Assembly (NCBI GenBank): GCA_036897095.1
Contig: JAYMSP010002419.1
Coordinates: 1 to 24,408 of the forward strand
DNA from: Plantago elongata
Lineage: Eukaryota > Streptophyta > Magnoliopsida > Lamiales > Plantaginaceae
DNA length: 24,408 nucleotides
Direction: 5' to 3'
Below the pieces are notes generated by a model that had not been told where the DNA came from, did not search any database, and was given only the letters and a program-made list of their open reading frames with translations. A program made the position numbers and the translations under genes. Shown one piece after another: positions 10,494 through 22,040 of this stretch (positions are counted from its first letter, which is position 1; each line of letters begins with the position of its first letter).

Positions 10494-11092
10494 GTATATG
10501 TTACATTTTTATCTCATATAATCGAATTTGACAAAAAGTCACAAAATATGGAAAAATGACTATTTGCCACACCTCAACGATCACATCCACACCATTTACT
10601 TCCTCCATTCATATTCTCGCATAGTCGACTGCCACTGTGAGGCCTGGCCAACACCTCTGTTTCCCTCTTTTGTGTTGGTGCTTTCTCTCTTCACGACCTA
10701 AACGTATACCTGTGTTTAACAAAGCTAGCTAATAAATTACGGAAGTGGTTAAATGACAATGATCAATCCAAGGTCTAATACTTTCAATCCTCAATAAAAT
10801 CCTGATGAACAACTACAACAATGTGTAACATGAAAACACACTTCTTGTACAGTTCTACCTGCTATTTCTAATACTCCTCCATCCATTCCAAACCACATAA
10901 AAAGAACACTAAACAAGTATTGTACAATAGTCTAAACATTCTAAATGCAGATCTCATGAGATGTAAGCCCGCATTCAAAATTATACATTCTTGCAAGCTC
11001 TACCCTTCTTCTCCAAGAACCATGCCGCATTATTTAATGCAGTCATACACAAGTCTGGTGTAGCATGAACAGGAGAAGCCCAACTGAGGAAA

Positions 11093-14000
11093 CTACTTCA
11101 TTAGTGAAGAGAGAGCTGAATGGAATGAGCTCTTGCGGGCAGGACCCTTGTTACGGCTGCCCAATGAATGGGGTCCATTCCAGAGAGACTTTGAATTGTC
11201 TGAAAACAGGGTTCCGTAAATATCCAAAAGCATAGGATTGTCAAGATACCGAAGATTCTCCAACATTTTAGCTCTCTGATTCTTGTCCACCTGCAATCCA
11301 GTTGGCAAGGAGCAAAGTTAGGCACACTTTAACTGTTTATCAGTTTTAAGCAAGCAGAAATATTTCAACTAGATCGACCAAATTTTACAAATGTAAATGC
11401 AAACTTCACTAGCCATATCAACAATTTCTCAAGTTCAGCAAATAGGACCAAGTCTTGAGTACTAGAACTATGATCATCAGCAACTTTTTCTTAGTGCTTG
11501 TTTGCAAAAAAATTGGATCGTTGTAATTTGAGATCAGGTAGAAGTGGTGAACTCTGAAAGTAAAGATTGAGTGATTTTACGACGATCACCTAAAAATCTG
11601 CTTCAGAAATTCAGCCTATTGGCTATTTTAAATTTCTAATTTTTAATCAGTATCAGATGCTGGTTTTGCAAGCACCTTTTTTCTGGTGATTCTTATATAA
11701 ATACTTGATTGGTTTTAAAAAATCTTTTGCAACCATGCATTGCATATTTAACTAAAAAGGACCCAGACACAGTTAAAAATATAACAGATGCCAAATTGCA
11801 TGATGTTATTCATGAGGTTCAGAAAGATGGGTTATATAGATTACGACCTTTTGATTCTGTGGATCAATAGTGGCACTTCTGTCATTCTGCATTGGCGTTT
11901 CTGTCCTGGTATCATTCAAACTGCCACTACCTGATCCCATATGTGGAGCTTCATAATTCCCATTACTCTCATCTCTAGAAAATAACTGTATATCCTGAGA
12001 TCCCTCTCTGTTTCCAATACTGGCACTTTCATTGTCTTTCTGCCGACCGTAGAGGTTTCTAATGAGTCCCAGTTTTAGTTCTTGTCCTTTCCTTTCTGTG
12101 TCGGCATCTGTATCTGGTGAGTTCCCCATATTTGAAGAGTCGTATTCACCAAATGGGCTTTCTCCATGAGAATTCCCCTTCAGGAAGATACAAAATTAGT
12201 GGCAAGTAAAATAAATAAAGTTTAAATAGAGGTGAATATAGGTTGAAATCTGATTATGGTTCAAACATCAAACGGCTACAGTCAAGAGTTATTTTTTTAA
12301 CTGCCATTGACCTTTTAAAAATTGTTCAAGTATTACTCCAACTTTCCAATAGAATGATAAGGAGATATAAATCGATTCAAGCAATACCTCTGGTTTATTA
12401 GCTACACCCATGGAGTCATCACTACCATCAGCTGGTCCTCCCATCATTCGTTCAATCTCCTCTCTCTCCTGTCTGCGCCGCATCATTACACATATAGCAC
12501 ATTGACACCCTTCCTTGTGCTTCTTTAGTCTGAGATAGATTCATACAGCAAACAAAAAGGAAAAGCTCAAAAGGTGAGAAATTAGGCAACAATCTCTTCA
12601 AAAGGTGTCTATAACTGAACATCACATATTGGGGGAAGAGGTGAAGCATCCGTAAAACAAGGACAACTGTTCCGTCTTTGAGACATGTTAATGCATACTC
12701 TATGACTACGAACACATATTCCCCTTTCCAGGCACCCAACATAACTTAGTGCCAACTGCCAAGTGCCAACCATTTTTCCAAAAGACAGACCTCTTGGATC
12801 TTGAGAGCCTAATGCAATTTTTCTACGGAGAGTTTATATTTAGAAAATAATTAACGATAACAAAGTTTGCTTAAATTATGATCCGCGCCATTAATCAAAT
12901 TATCTACAGAAATTTATAGCAACATACCCATGGAATTTTTTATTTGAAAGGCTTATAGAAATAGACCCACTATTGGTGGGTGGTGTGTTCTCTTGACTCG
13001 AAGGAGTACCATCCTTCACTGGATTGTTTTCAACATCTGTAAGAGAGAACATAAAGTTATAAATAAAAAAATGCCCAACATCATGATTGCAACTGGTATA
13101 AGATGAGGTTATCGCCAAATACTTATCAAGCTGATGGCAATTCACTTATGATTCCACTAAAAAATGCCTTGAAAGAGGATACAAATTTGATAATTGGAAA
13201 GACAAAAAGAAAAGTGATTCTATTTATGACTTGACAAGATAGGCTATGAAACAAAGGGCAACATCAGTGCAAAAAGTACAAAGAGTTACCAGTAGCTTCC
13301 TGGGGCTGATCGCTGAATAATCCAACAGCTGTCCAGTACTTAATAAAGTTTTTCTTCACCCGCTTCATGAGCTCAACAACATAATCACCTTTGTTATTGT
13401 ACTTGTAACAATTATCCCATATATACTGCACATCTTTGAAGACATCATCTGCATTCTTGTACTTGAGACCCTTTTCAAGATTACTGCATACTGTGCCGAA
13501 ATCCATAGGTGTGTCGATGACATCAAAATAGTCCTGTTACCATCATGTGAATCTTATTAATTGTCCATTTTCCAAGCACGAATCAATGAAAACCATATTG
13601 CACTCAAGAATTCATAGGCGGATCGCAGTCGCGGGCGGGATAGTGCATTAAAAACGGGATAGTGCATTAAAATGCAAAATTCATAAAATGAACATACAAG
13701 TACTTGGTAGTCGAATTTCACTCATATTCACAAACTATTAATCATAAATAGTCTAATGGAAAGCAAAGTCAAAGGAAAGTAAGTGAGGCCAATCGGAATC
13801 CGCCGGAATAGCAGGCTGGAGATGAGGCACGCAAGCAGGCAGAAGCCCTTCATTTTTCTTTTCTTCCATTTCTCTTCTTCCCTTTTTTTTATTTTCTGCT
13901 TCTCCCTCTATATTTTTTGAGTGGGGGTGACATTTTACCACCACAAAAAATGAACTAAAAAGCATCCCGGTGCACGACAACGCTATAGCAGACTGTCCTG

Positions 14001-15431
14001 TCGCGGGTGCGACAGCCTGCTATACTACTGTTCCTGCCAGGGTGCCCTGTAGAGGGCACCTGGTGATTGATAACACTAGAGAAATTAATGCTGTGAGTAA
14101 AGCTACATGATAAGTATACTGACAGTAATACAACTCAATCAAGCTCTCAGATCAACCTAAGTTAATCATTACATAAATGGATTAACTTAATACCTAAGCC
14201 TTCCCAGGTCGGATAGGTTTGTGGCGATCTTCATTCTTCCATATAAGTAACATCCCAACTATAGCCAGTAACTTCACTTTTCTCACATTTAATCAACATA
14301 TACAAGGTAGAAAAACTTTCCTTTTAGATATCAATTTCTATATCTTTCAGGTGGGATAGATTGGCTGAAGCGATCCTGCTAAACTTATACAAATGAAAAC
14401 ATGAGTGTACTCAGCAACTTAACTCTCACATTCTTATTTCTAGTACAATAGAATTTGGATCCTAATTTACCCAATACTCCACCCCCCATGTATATTCTTG
14501 GTTTTATAGCCCTCCGGACGCTATACTTTGAATTGTAGACATACAGCTATTTTTCGCATGCCAATTGCCAAACAACGAAAGAAAAGATGTGTGCACCAAA
14601 CAAAAAATCATACCGGTATCCCAAGAGCAACAGGATCAACCGGAACATTAAAGGGTGTAGCTGCATCCATTTTCATGATCTTTCTTACTACCTGTGACAC
14701 AATTTTTTTTTGCAAATATTAAATGCAAAACAAAAGGGACGAGGAAAAACATTCTGTAGAAAATCAAACCAAAATTCAAGCAATTGAATCCTCACCTCTA
14801 ATGCAAGTTTTAGTTGTTGCTCGTTGTATCTTGACTCCTGGGGAAGCGATGGTGAATCTTTCTTCTCCGTATTATCCACCTTCACTGGTTCAGTATTGCT
14901 AGACGGACTCATGCTTGAAGAAACAAATCCTCTGGATGATTTAATCTTTATGCCCATTGGCTTCTTAACTGTATTTACAGATACACCACCATTAATCTCA
15001 GACAAAGAGTTTGCACTGACTTCAATTTTCTCATTTGGGACTTCCTGTTTTTCTGACTCAACTTGCTGACTGTTACTCTTGTCAGCCTCAATTTGCACAG
15101 GAGCACTTGAAGAAGCATTTTGAGCTGCTTCTAAGTTCTTGGTCTTCAGCCTTACTTTTACCCGTGTATAAACTTGTCGCCCAAAGGTATTATCAATTGG
15201 ACGTGATACAATATTAGGAACGGGTTTCTCCACCTCAACTGGTTTAACTGGAGAAGGTGACTTCTCATTCTCAGCATCCATCCCCGAGTCAGCATCTTCA
15301 TTATCAGACCCGTCCACTGCAGCATCATCTTCAGCAGGTGAGCTGACAACAGCTGACTCTACCTCATTTGTGTCAACTGGTTTCACCTTCTTCTTTCCTT
15401 TTCCTTTCTTATTACCACGCTTGCGCTTCAT
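11093..15431 (-). CDS. Nuclear bromodomain protein, seven exons
   Basis: The exons are 14796-15431, 14614-14691, 13290-13533, 12928-13036, 12388-12529, 11848-12177 and 11093-11290. The joins are GT-AG and give 1737 nt, 578 aa. The protein starts MKRKRGNKKGKGKKK, a basic nuclear-localisation-like stretch. A long acidic and serine-rich region follows, then a bromodomain at about residues 204-320. The bromodomain has the ZA-loop segment (PFNVPVDP, then DYFDVIDTPMDFGTV) and NCYKYN, whose last Asn (about 284) is the expected acetyl-lysine contact. After it come KKHKEGCQCAICVMMRRRQ at about 358-377, a Cys-rich basic motif found next to the bromodomain in some plant proteins, and a polar tail ending in SALSSLMK. 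Bromodomains read acetylated histones, so a role in chromatin-linked transcription is expected; partner complex unknown. I see no extra-terminal (NET) domain, so it is not a typical GTE protein. Intron 2 (13534-14613) carries foreign-looking DNA. Confidence 0.9.
13617..14075. repeat. GC-rich, hairpin-containing block in bromodomain intron 2
   Basis: Inside an AT-rich intron sit several GC-rich pieces. CGGGATAGTGCATTAAAA is repeated at 13636-13653 and 13655-13672. A gapped inverted repeat lies around 13984-14022 (ATAGCAG...CTGTCGC, GGGT, GCGACAG...CTGCTAT). A perfect 8-bp-arm hairpin, GGTGCCCT-GTAG-AGGGCACC, lies at about 14041-14060. This looks like one or more old DNA-transposon ends, but no matched termini or target duplication could be fixed. 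Confidence 0.45.
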
Positions 15432-15578
15432 TTTTATCTTTCGGTTACTGGTCCTCGCTTATAAAGCTAGCGGCACAAAACTAAAAAGCTTCGATCCAAG
15501 GCAGATATGTTTAATCTTCAACCTATATGGCATCAAATGCAACACATCATAAGTAAATAGAATAGCAAATAAGTAAAT

Positions 15579-16400
15579 AACAAAAATAGAAAGTATCTAA
15601 TCCCTCACCTATTACAAAAAAACGTTCGCCATCAGTTCTAAAATTATGTAAGCATGCAATACTCGTGCTTTACAATTTAAATATCCAATCGTGTATACGG
15701 TAACCGCGCCAAAATACCAAATTCCATTCGAAAGATTGCAATTTGGCACCAAAACAACAATTTTCACGATACCGTCCAATCAAACAGCAAATAACAAAAA
15801 CAGAAAGTATCTAATCCCTCACCACAAAATCTGTAAGCCTGTTACACAAAAGCTTTCGCCTTTAATTCTAGAAGTATATCACACAATGCAATACTAATGA
15901 ACTTGAAAAAAATTCAATTTTGAATGGGGTAAACGCGCCAAACTACCAAACACACAATTTTCACGATACCGTCCAATCGAACAGCAAATAACAAAAACAG
16001 AAAGTATCAAATCCCTCACCACAAAAGCTGTAATCCTGTTACACGAAAACTTTCGCCTTTAATTCGAGAAGTATATCACACAATGCAACACTAATGAACT
16101 TGAAAAAAATTCAATTTTGAATGCGGTAAACGCGCCAAACTACCAAACACACAATTTTCACGATACAGTCCATTCAAACAGCAAATAACCAAAACAGAAA
16201 GTATCTAATCCCTCACCACAGAAGCTCTAAGCCTGTTACACAAAAGCTTTCACCTTCGATTCTAGAAGTAAATCACACAATGCAATACATTTACATCAAA
16301 AATTCAATCTTGAAAACAAAGAATGCGAAACTAACAAATTCAGCCAAACTCCATTCCTAAAGATTGCAAATTTGCACCAAAACAACAATTGCCCAATACC
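15579..16400. repeat. About four copies of a 197-bp tandem repeat upstream of the bromodomain gene
   Basis: CCCTCACC anchors start at 15602, 15816, 16013 and 16210, spaced 214, 197 and 197 bases apart. Each is preceded by CAGAAAGTATC and AACAGCAAATAAC and followed by CTGTTACAC, TTTCGCCTTTAATTC, AGAAGTATATCACACAATGC and (later) GCGCCAAACTACCAAAC. The first and last copies are the most diverged. The array begins about 150 bases before the ATG at 15431, in the 5' leader or promoter. A possible leader intron (donor near 16643, acceptor near 15467) would place it inside an intron; that is a weak inference. Confidence 0.85.
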
Positions 16401-17624
16401 TTCCAATCCAACAAAGAAACCCTAATCCCAAAAAAGTGAAAGCCATCATCACGAAACTCGAGATCATACAGATCAAAGCAAGATCGGACAGAAAACACAA
16501 AACCAGACAACTTAAACATAAAAAGACAAGATTTTTAGCGGATACGATAAGTGCGAAAGAGAAAGAAACACGAAAGCAGCCGAGTAAAGGCGAACGGAGA
16601 GGTAAGATGTAATGAGACGACAACAGAAACAGTGAGAGCGAACCTGAGACAGGAGTATAAATTCAAATGTTTAAAAAGAAGCGGTTTGGTTTAGTTTTCT
16701 TGATCCACCAAAGTATTCGAGGAGCTGTTTTGTTGAGTGGGAGAGAGATGGTGTTACCGGGGCATTAGATTAGCTCCTACTACAACAGATGGTAATAAAA
16801 GGATTGGAATTAACCAAACCGGCCATGACGGTCGAACCGGATTCTCGAACTCAACTTATTATTCAATCGGACCGAGTTTTAATTTTAAGAATTTGTAAAG
16901 TAACTGGAAGACTTTGTATAATGTATGTTGAATGGTAAAAGTATAAGAGGAAAAGTTCATTAAAGTTGAACTATTTTTTGCTTGTGGTGTCTTCACAACT
17001 CATTCGATTCATCTTGAATGATTTCATATATAATGTGCACCTTTAAGTGGAATTTTAAAATAAATTATAAGGGATAAAAAGATGTGGAATTTTAATTTTA
17101 TTAGCAGATTCTGTAATTTATTTGTAAAGGTAAAATTACTTATTACTATTTATTTGATTTAGAATAATTTTATTTTAAATAATGTATGAGATTTTTTTAA
17201 ACGATTAAAATAACAACTGCACAAATTTCACAGGACGAAGAGAATATAAATTAAAAGTATTGTGACATATAGTTAGATGAATGCAGCATGATGATTCCAT
17301 ACAATATAATACATGGGAAGGTTCATTAAAAACGACGAAATTTACAGTATACCGTTTGTGTATTGATCTAATTATTAATTAACCGAGAGCCAATGCATAT
17401 TGTGTTGATGTAGTTACGTGTAACTTGGACATGTTGTTTGTATTAACAACTATTTAATTCGATTGTGAATATCAATAATATGGACAAATTTATTACTAAT
17501 AAATCAAACTACATTATATTTTTAACAGTCATTTATATAGTGATATATTTTAACTGACCTCCAGTATTTTCAGTTATTATGTTTGTGTAATGACTCAACT
17601 ATTAATTAATTGGGACCTTACCGA
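16401..17624. other. Leader/promoter of the bromodomain gene, then AT-rich spacer
   Basis: Positions 16401 to about 16800 probably hold the first untranslated exon and promoter of the bromodomain gene on the minus strand. From 16860 to 17624 the sequence is AT-rich and I see no gene or clear repeat in it. The short open frames at 16357-16623 on either strand look like chance. Confidence 0.45.
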
Positions 17625-17949
17625 TTAGACCGTCCGCTATGTTGACTGTGGAAATCGGTCGCGGCGAGCGGTTGCTCCACAACCGATGTGTAAATCGAAT
17701 AAAAATCGATCGTCACTGTTTTTCATTTTATTTTATTTTTTAATTTTGAAAATTGAATAATGGCTATATTTTCAAAACTGATAAAAAAACGGCTATATTT
17801 CAATGAAACATATAAAATAACAATATTTCTGAAACAAATAAATTGGGCAACTATAAAAAGGTACCCTTATCTACTATATCCACCACAACTTCTTCATCTT
17901 CTTCTTCCAATAAACCTTCATCTTATCCTCTCAACCACATCACCACATC

Positions 17950-18200
17950 ATGCCGACCCGAAGGTGGACGAAAAATGAAGATCGTGCTATTCGATTGATT
18001 TGGGATCAAGTTTGTCAGCGTCCGGATTAGGTAATGTTCCGAGAAAATAGGTGTTTCCTTTATGTGAAGGAGGTATGTGATGACAGTGTACTGACTGATG
18101 GAAGTGTTCTTGTTGGTATTACGCCAAGAACCAGAGATGAGCTTCGCAGTAGAGCTAGGCATCTTAACCTTAACGACAATATATGTAGAAGGTCGGAGTA
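17950..18200 (+). pseudogene. Relic of the Harbinger SANT/Myb-like accessory ORF
   Basis: An ATG at 17950 opens 26 codons, MPTRRWTKNEDRAIRLIWDQ and on to a TAG at 18028. The W-T-x-(N/E)-ED spacing is the start of a SANT/Myb-like (trihelix) domain, which in PIF/Harbinger elements binds DNA and helps bring the transposase to the ends. A later piece, TPRTRDELRSRARHLNLN (about 18122-18175), fits the last helix region of that domain. Stops and missing sequence between the two show it is dead. The assignment rests on short motifs plus its place in the element. Confidence 0.5.
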
Positions 18201-18210
18201 AGACTTGCTA

Positions 18211-18296
18211 TGTTGTTATTGTCGTTGTTGTTACTTTCTTGTTGTTGTTGTTGTTATTGTTGTTGTTGTTGTTGTTGTTATTCGTAGTTGTTGTTT
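18211..18296 (+). repeat. Imperfect TTG microsatellite
   Basis: Runs of (TTG)n with a few ATT and GTC interruptions, longest from about 18238 to 18290. It lies inside the Harbinger element between the two gene relics. Confidence 0.9.
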
Positions 18297-18456
18297 CTGT
18301 TTCTGTTTGTACTTCTAGTAAAAAGCGAGTTCTATTGGCACAAAACTAGTTTTTTATTCAATACGAACGGAATATGATGAAACATTACATAATACGAATA
18401 CAAACAAAATGAACGAAAAGTAAGAAATGAAACAACTAGAACAATGAAAACATAAT

Positions 18457-19816
18457 TTAAGTGGTCTTCCTCCAGATGTGCTCGATCAAATCCTTCTGCA
18501 ATGCTTGAGTGAGTGCGTTGTGCATATCACGCCTAGTCTGCATGTATCCTTCAACTCAGTTGATTACTGAACAGCGTCTCGTGAAGCGAATGCGGGTGAA
18601 CAAGTCTTCTTCAACTTCGTTCATCATGTCTTTTTTAAATTCTTTGACATACTTCTTGTACGTTTTGGCCCGGAGATAAGTATACCTTTCATCCTCAACG
18701 ATCATGTTATGTAAGCATATACATGTATTCATAATCTTAGAAACAAGAGGGATTGTTTTGGCCAACGATGGGTTGCAGATGATGGCAAAGCGTGTTTGCA
18801 GACAACCGAAAGCTCGCTCAACATCTTTTCGGACGGCCTCTTACTTCTTTGCAAACTTGGTCTCTTTGTGAGTAACTGGATTTTTAATGGACTTGACAAA
18901 TGTTGTCCAAGCGGAATGAATTCCATCACTTAGGTAGTACGCAATGTTGTAGTGACGACCGTTCACTTCAAAGTTTACCTTAGGAGACACACCGTTGAGA
19001 AGATCATCAAACACCGGTGAACGTGCAACAACAATGAAATCATTGTATTTACCAGGAACTCCAAAGAAAGAGTGCCAAATCCATGTGTCGTGTGAAGCGA
19101 CAGCTTCTAGAACGAGCGTCGGCTTACCACTTTTGCCTTGGTATTGACCTTTCCATGCCATCGGGCAGTTCTTCCATTCCCAATGTATCCAATCGATCGA
19201 GCCAATCATTCCCGAAAATCCACTTCCGGCATTGATTGCGAAAAGTTAATTGATGTCTTCTTCGTTGGCCCTTTGCATGTATGTTGGTGCAAACACCGCA
19301 AGGACAGAGTCACAAAACTTGTTCAATTCTTTCAAAGTAGAAGTTTCACTACACCTTGTATATTCGTCAACAACATCCGCGGCTAAACTATATGCAAGCA
19401 TCCTCATCGCCACAGTACACTTTTGCAAGTTCGAGAGCGCTTCGACCGGTAGCATCTGGGCCAGCCCTGAAGTAGCCTGGATCATGGTTGTAGACCGCCT
19501 CAACGATCATCACAAACAATGGCTTCGTCATTCTGAACTTCCGGCGAAATTGCTTTGGAGTGTACTCACAATTTTCGGCGAAGTAGTCTTCCATAATTTG
19601 ATCATGATGTTTCTCGCGTTTTTAGTTGATGTATGTGCGAGTGTGTTTCTCCTTCGGTTGTGAAGAAGACTCGGCGAAGTACTGCGGCCCCTCCGTCTCG
19701 AAGAATCTCATTGCCATCACTGAACTATAGGATACGGCTTTGTATGCCGACCTTTCAGATTTCGACTCCAGATCGGACGAGCACTTCTTCCTCAGAGTGA
19801 TGTGTTGAAGAAGCCA
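18457..19816 (-). pseudogene. Harbinger-type DDE transposase, broken
   Basis: Reading from about 19816 on the minus strand: a Ser/Glu-rich start, EDYFAENCEYTPKQFRRKFR (helical lead), DATGRSAL, LQKCTVAMRMLAYSLAADVV, MIGSIDWIHWEWKNCPMAWK, VASHDTWIWHSFFGVPGKYN, YYLSDGIHSAWTTFVKSI, AVRKDVERAFGCLQTRFAI, CICLHNMIVEDER and a C-terminus VEGYMQTRRDMHNALT ending at a TAA at 18457-18459. These are the plant HARBI1/PIF nuclease blocks. The putative catalytic triad is visible: D in GSIDW, D in KYNDF, E in DVERAFG. The gene cannot make a protein. There are stops at 19622-19624, 19246-19248, 18841-18843 and 18556-18558, and a one-base shift near 19440. At 18841 (expected CAA) and 18556 (expected CGA) the stops look like C-to-T changes, typical of methylated DNA decay. 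Confidence 0.9.
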
Positions 19817-20000
19817 TTTTAGCAAAGTGATGTTTGGTAGGTTATTAAGAGTATTTTGAGTTTAAAAGAGAGAAAGAAGGGTGAAATTTGAGGTGCGAAG
19901 AAATATATGAAGTTGGTGTCTATTTAGAGATCTCGAAAGAATATGGTCCTTGGTATTTTTTTTCTTCATTAAAAGGAATTAAAACAAATAAAAGAAAAGC

Positions 20001-20205
20001 GTGTCCGGTCTAATGAGGACCGGACACTTGTCCCAATCGTTGGTTTGAGACACTAGCTGTTTGGGGCTGGGCCCCATCGCAACAACTCATTCGCAACCGA
20101 TTGAGTTGTGAAGCAGCCTCGACTGCTCCAAAACCGCCCACAGTGGGCAGGATCGGTCGCGGAGGAGCCGCGACCGATGCACACGACCGTCCACAGTGGG
20201 CGGTC
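20001..20205. repeat. GC-rich subterminal hairpins of the Harbinger element (right end)
   Basis: GTGTCCGGTC-TAATGAG-GACCGGACAC forms a hairpin at 20001-20027. ATCGGTCGCGG-AGGAG-CCGCGACCGAT forms an exact 11-bp-arm hairpin at 20152-20178. CACAGTGGGC is repeated directly around 20140-20149 and 20193-20202. The left end (about 17654-17690) holds a weaker ATCGGT...ACCGAT palindrome. These are candidates for transposase or accessory-protein binding, which is inferred from position only. Confidence 0.7.
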
Positions 20206-20208
20206 TTA

Positions 20209-21134
20209 TGTTGGTGTGGTTACCCATGACATCAATCACAAGTTTCCCACTAGTTTGATCTAGTCTGCTTTGAATTGTAGTTTGTACGAATTCACTTTTG
20301 AAATCTCTCAAAGTACCTTATAATATGTGAGAGTAGTGATCTACTTAAATATCCTTTATCTCCTCGCCATTGGACTAATGTGAGATGCATAACGTACTCA
20401 TTAATTAGTCTCTAGATGGGAGTACCCGCCATGCTTGAAGAACAATCCTCTACACCCATCTTATACCATTCTAACGACCAAACCACACTAATGGACTGAT
20501 ATTAGATTCATTAGGGTGATACAGTGACACATTTTGCCACACATGTCATTCTAGTAGATATTTACCACTTTGAGTTGGAGCTCCATAGATTTAGTATTAT
20601 TAGTATTGGAATCACCGAAAAGGTTATATATATTGTGTGAGTGTGCACGATGGTCCACTTATATAACTATCCGTTTCGGACAAATATTTTATTTGACTTA
20701 AGTTATTATTTAGGTTGATTTCAACCACTCAACCATCCATCCATTACTAATCTTAATCAAAAAGTTATAAGTATTATTAGTCACAAATATCATCACTTTC
20801 TCAATTCTAGGCCATATAAAATTATATTTAATTTGTTAGTTTAATGTTTGTACACCATATGTATATATATTAATAGGAATTTAGTACGTCTGAAAAGTTT
20901 ACATTATTTTTGTAGTTTTTATTATATATTATTTGAAAACTTTATCAATAGTCCGTATCCGTATAATTAAAATAATGTATTTACTTTTTTATGGTATGAA
21001 TTAAATTTTTTAGAATAAGAATGCGTGTCAAGGGTTCATGTGGCGCGGGTATTCATGTGTCAAGGATAACTAGTATATGACTAAGATAAACTAATGTGGA
21101 AACTTGTTTTAATAACACCATACTTAATTATAGT
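20209..21134. other. AT-rich spacer after the Harbinger element
   Basis: No gene is recognised. Around 20320-20400 the minus strand reads CATCTCACATTAGTCC followed by TATTTAAGTAG, which vaguely resembles a promoter arrangement. I see no RNA gene after it. Confidence 0.4.
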
Positions 21135-21486
21135 CCCGACAGACTTGACCCAAATTCGAAAGTAGATCCGAAATTATCACGGCCTTTCGAACATGACCTG
21201 AGACTCCATTCGAATCCGAAATTGACCCGATATTGTCATATCCGAAAATGACTAGTTACACGAATTGACCCGACATATCCGAAATGACCCGATTAGAATG
21301 ATTCGATCTGAAGCGATTCAAATTAGAATTGGCCTGAAATGACCCGATCCGAAATTACCCGAATTAGAGTTGATCTGGAATCATCCGATCCGAAATGACC
21401 CAAATTAGAATTGACCCGAAATCATCCGATCCATACTCATCCGACCCGAAATGACCCGAATTAAATTTGACCCGAAATCATCCGAT
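21135..21486 (+). repeat. Degenerate ACCCGA satellite, block 1
   Basis: Variants of GACCCGAA and ATCCGAAA recur every 7-20 bases. A higher unit of roughly 40 bp (GACCCGAATTAGAATT, then GACCCGAAATCATCCGAT) is clearest from 21330 to 21486, where AATCATCCGAT starts at 21379, 21420 and 21476. Confidence 0.8.
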
Positions 21487-22040
21487 ATACGAAGCTTTTA
21501 ATCACATATTTATATTCAAATCTCCCCTTCATTTTTACCAATTACCTCTCATAATGAAATCCTTCACATGTTACAATATAAAATTCATAACTAATTATTG
21601 ATCCATATATCTTAATTTTTACGTGTCACCCATTTATTTTTATTTTTATTTTATGCCACATTATAATTCTTGCTCAGATATTTGACTTCTTTGATTATTC
21701 ATAAATTAGTACGTATTTATTAAAAGTTGTTTTAACTTCAATTTGATCATCATATAGTATATATACTTATAACTTATATCTCAAGAGTTGTTCTACTCAA
21801 TAAACATATCAAGTAATTAACTAAACATGTTTACATAAACAAATGTTCTTTTTCTTGTATATAAAGATTAAAGACAGATTCAATTAAAAATTGACACAAT
21901 TGATCACATATTATACTTAATATTAAAATCGAACAAAAAATACAAACTATTATAATCGAGGTGCAGACACCAAATCGAGTTTTTATTTATGAAATAATCC
22001 TATTGAATATTACATGAAGATTTATAATCAAAAAAAGTTT
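21487..22040. other. AT-rich DNA between the two satellite blocks
   Basis: No coding frame, RNA gene or clear repeat is seen. It may be an insertion that split one satellite array, or the core of an element with satellite arms. Confidence 0.4.

Larger units (their letters stand above)
10035..11092. other. Intergenic region between the OPT promoter and the bromodomain gene 3' end
   Basis: No gene is recognised. The right part (about 10850-11092) probably contains the 3' untranslated region of the bromodomain gene. The left part is the OPT leader and promoter. A short poly-A insertion sits at 10459-10479. Confidence 0.5.
17628..20205 (-). mobile_element. Full-length, inactive PIF/Harbinger DNA transposon
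   Basis: The element starts GACCGTCCGC at 17628 and ends GTGGGCGGTC at 20205 (the reverse of GACCGCCCAC). It is flanked by TTA on both sides (17625-17627 and 20206-20208), matching the 3-bp TWA target duplication of the PIF/Harbinger superfamily. Inside are a decayed DDE transposase on the minus strand (18457-19816) and a relic of the SANT/Myb-like ORF on the plus strand (from 17950), so the two frames converge. The ends are far richer in GC than the body. ATCGGTCGCGG occurs inside both ends: at about 17654 on the plus strand and at 20168-20178 on the minus strand. At 2578 bp it is short for an autonomous element of this superfamily, consistent with internal loss. Confidence 0.88.

Noticed and set aside
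13753-13980. A 75-codon minus-strand frame rich in Lys and Glu
   Set aside because: It lies inside bromodomain intron 2 and derives from a polypyrimidine stretch; no domain.
16357-16623. Overlapping open frames on both strands upstream of the bromodomain gene
   Set aside because: No domain; they sit in the leader/promoter just beside the tandem repeat and look like chance frames.
20330-20400. Arrangement resembling a plant snRNA upstream element plus TATA on the minus strand
   Set aside because: The upstream motif departs from the consensus at several bases and no snRNA-like sequence follows.
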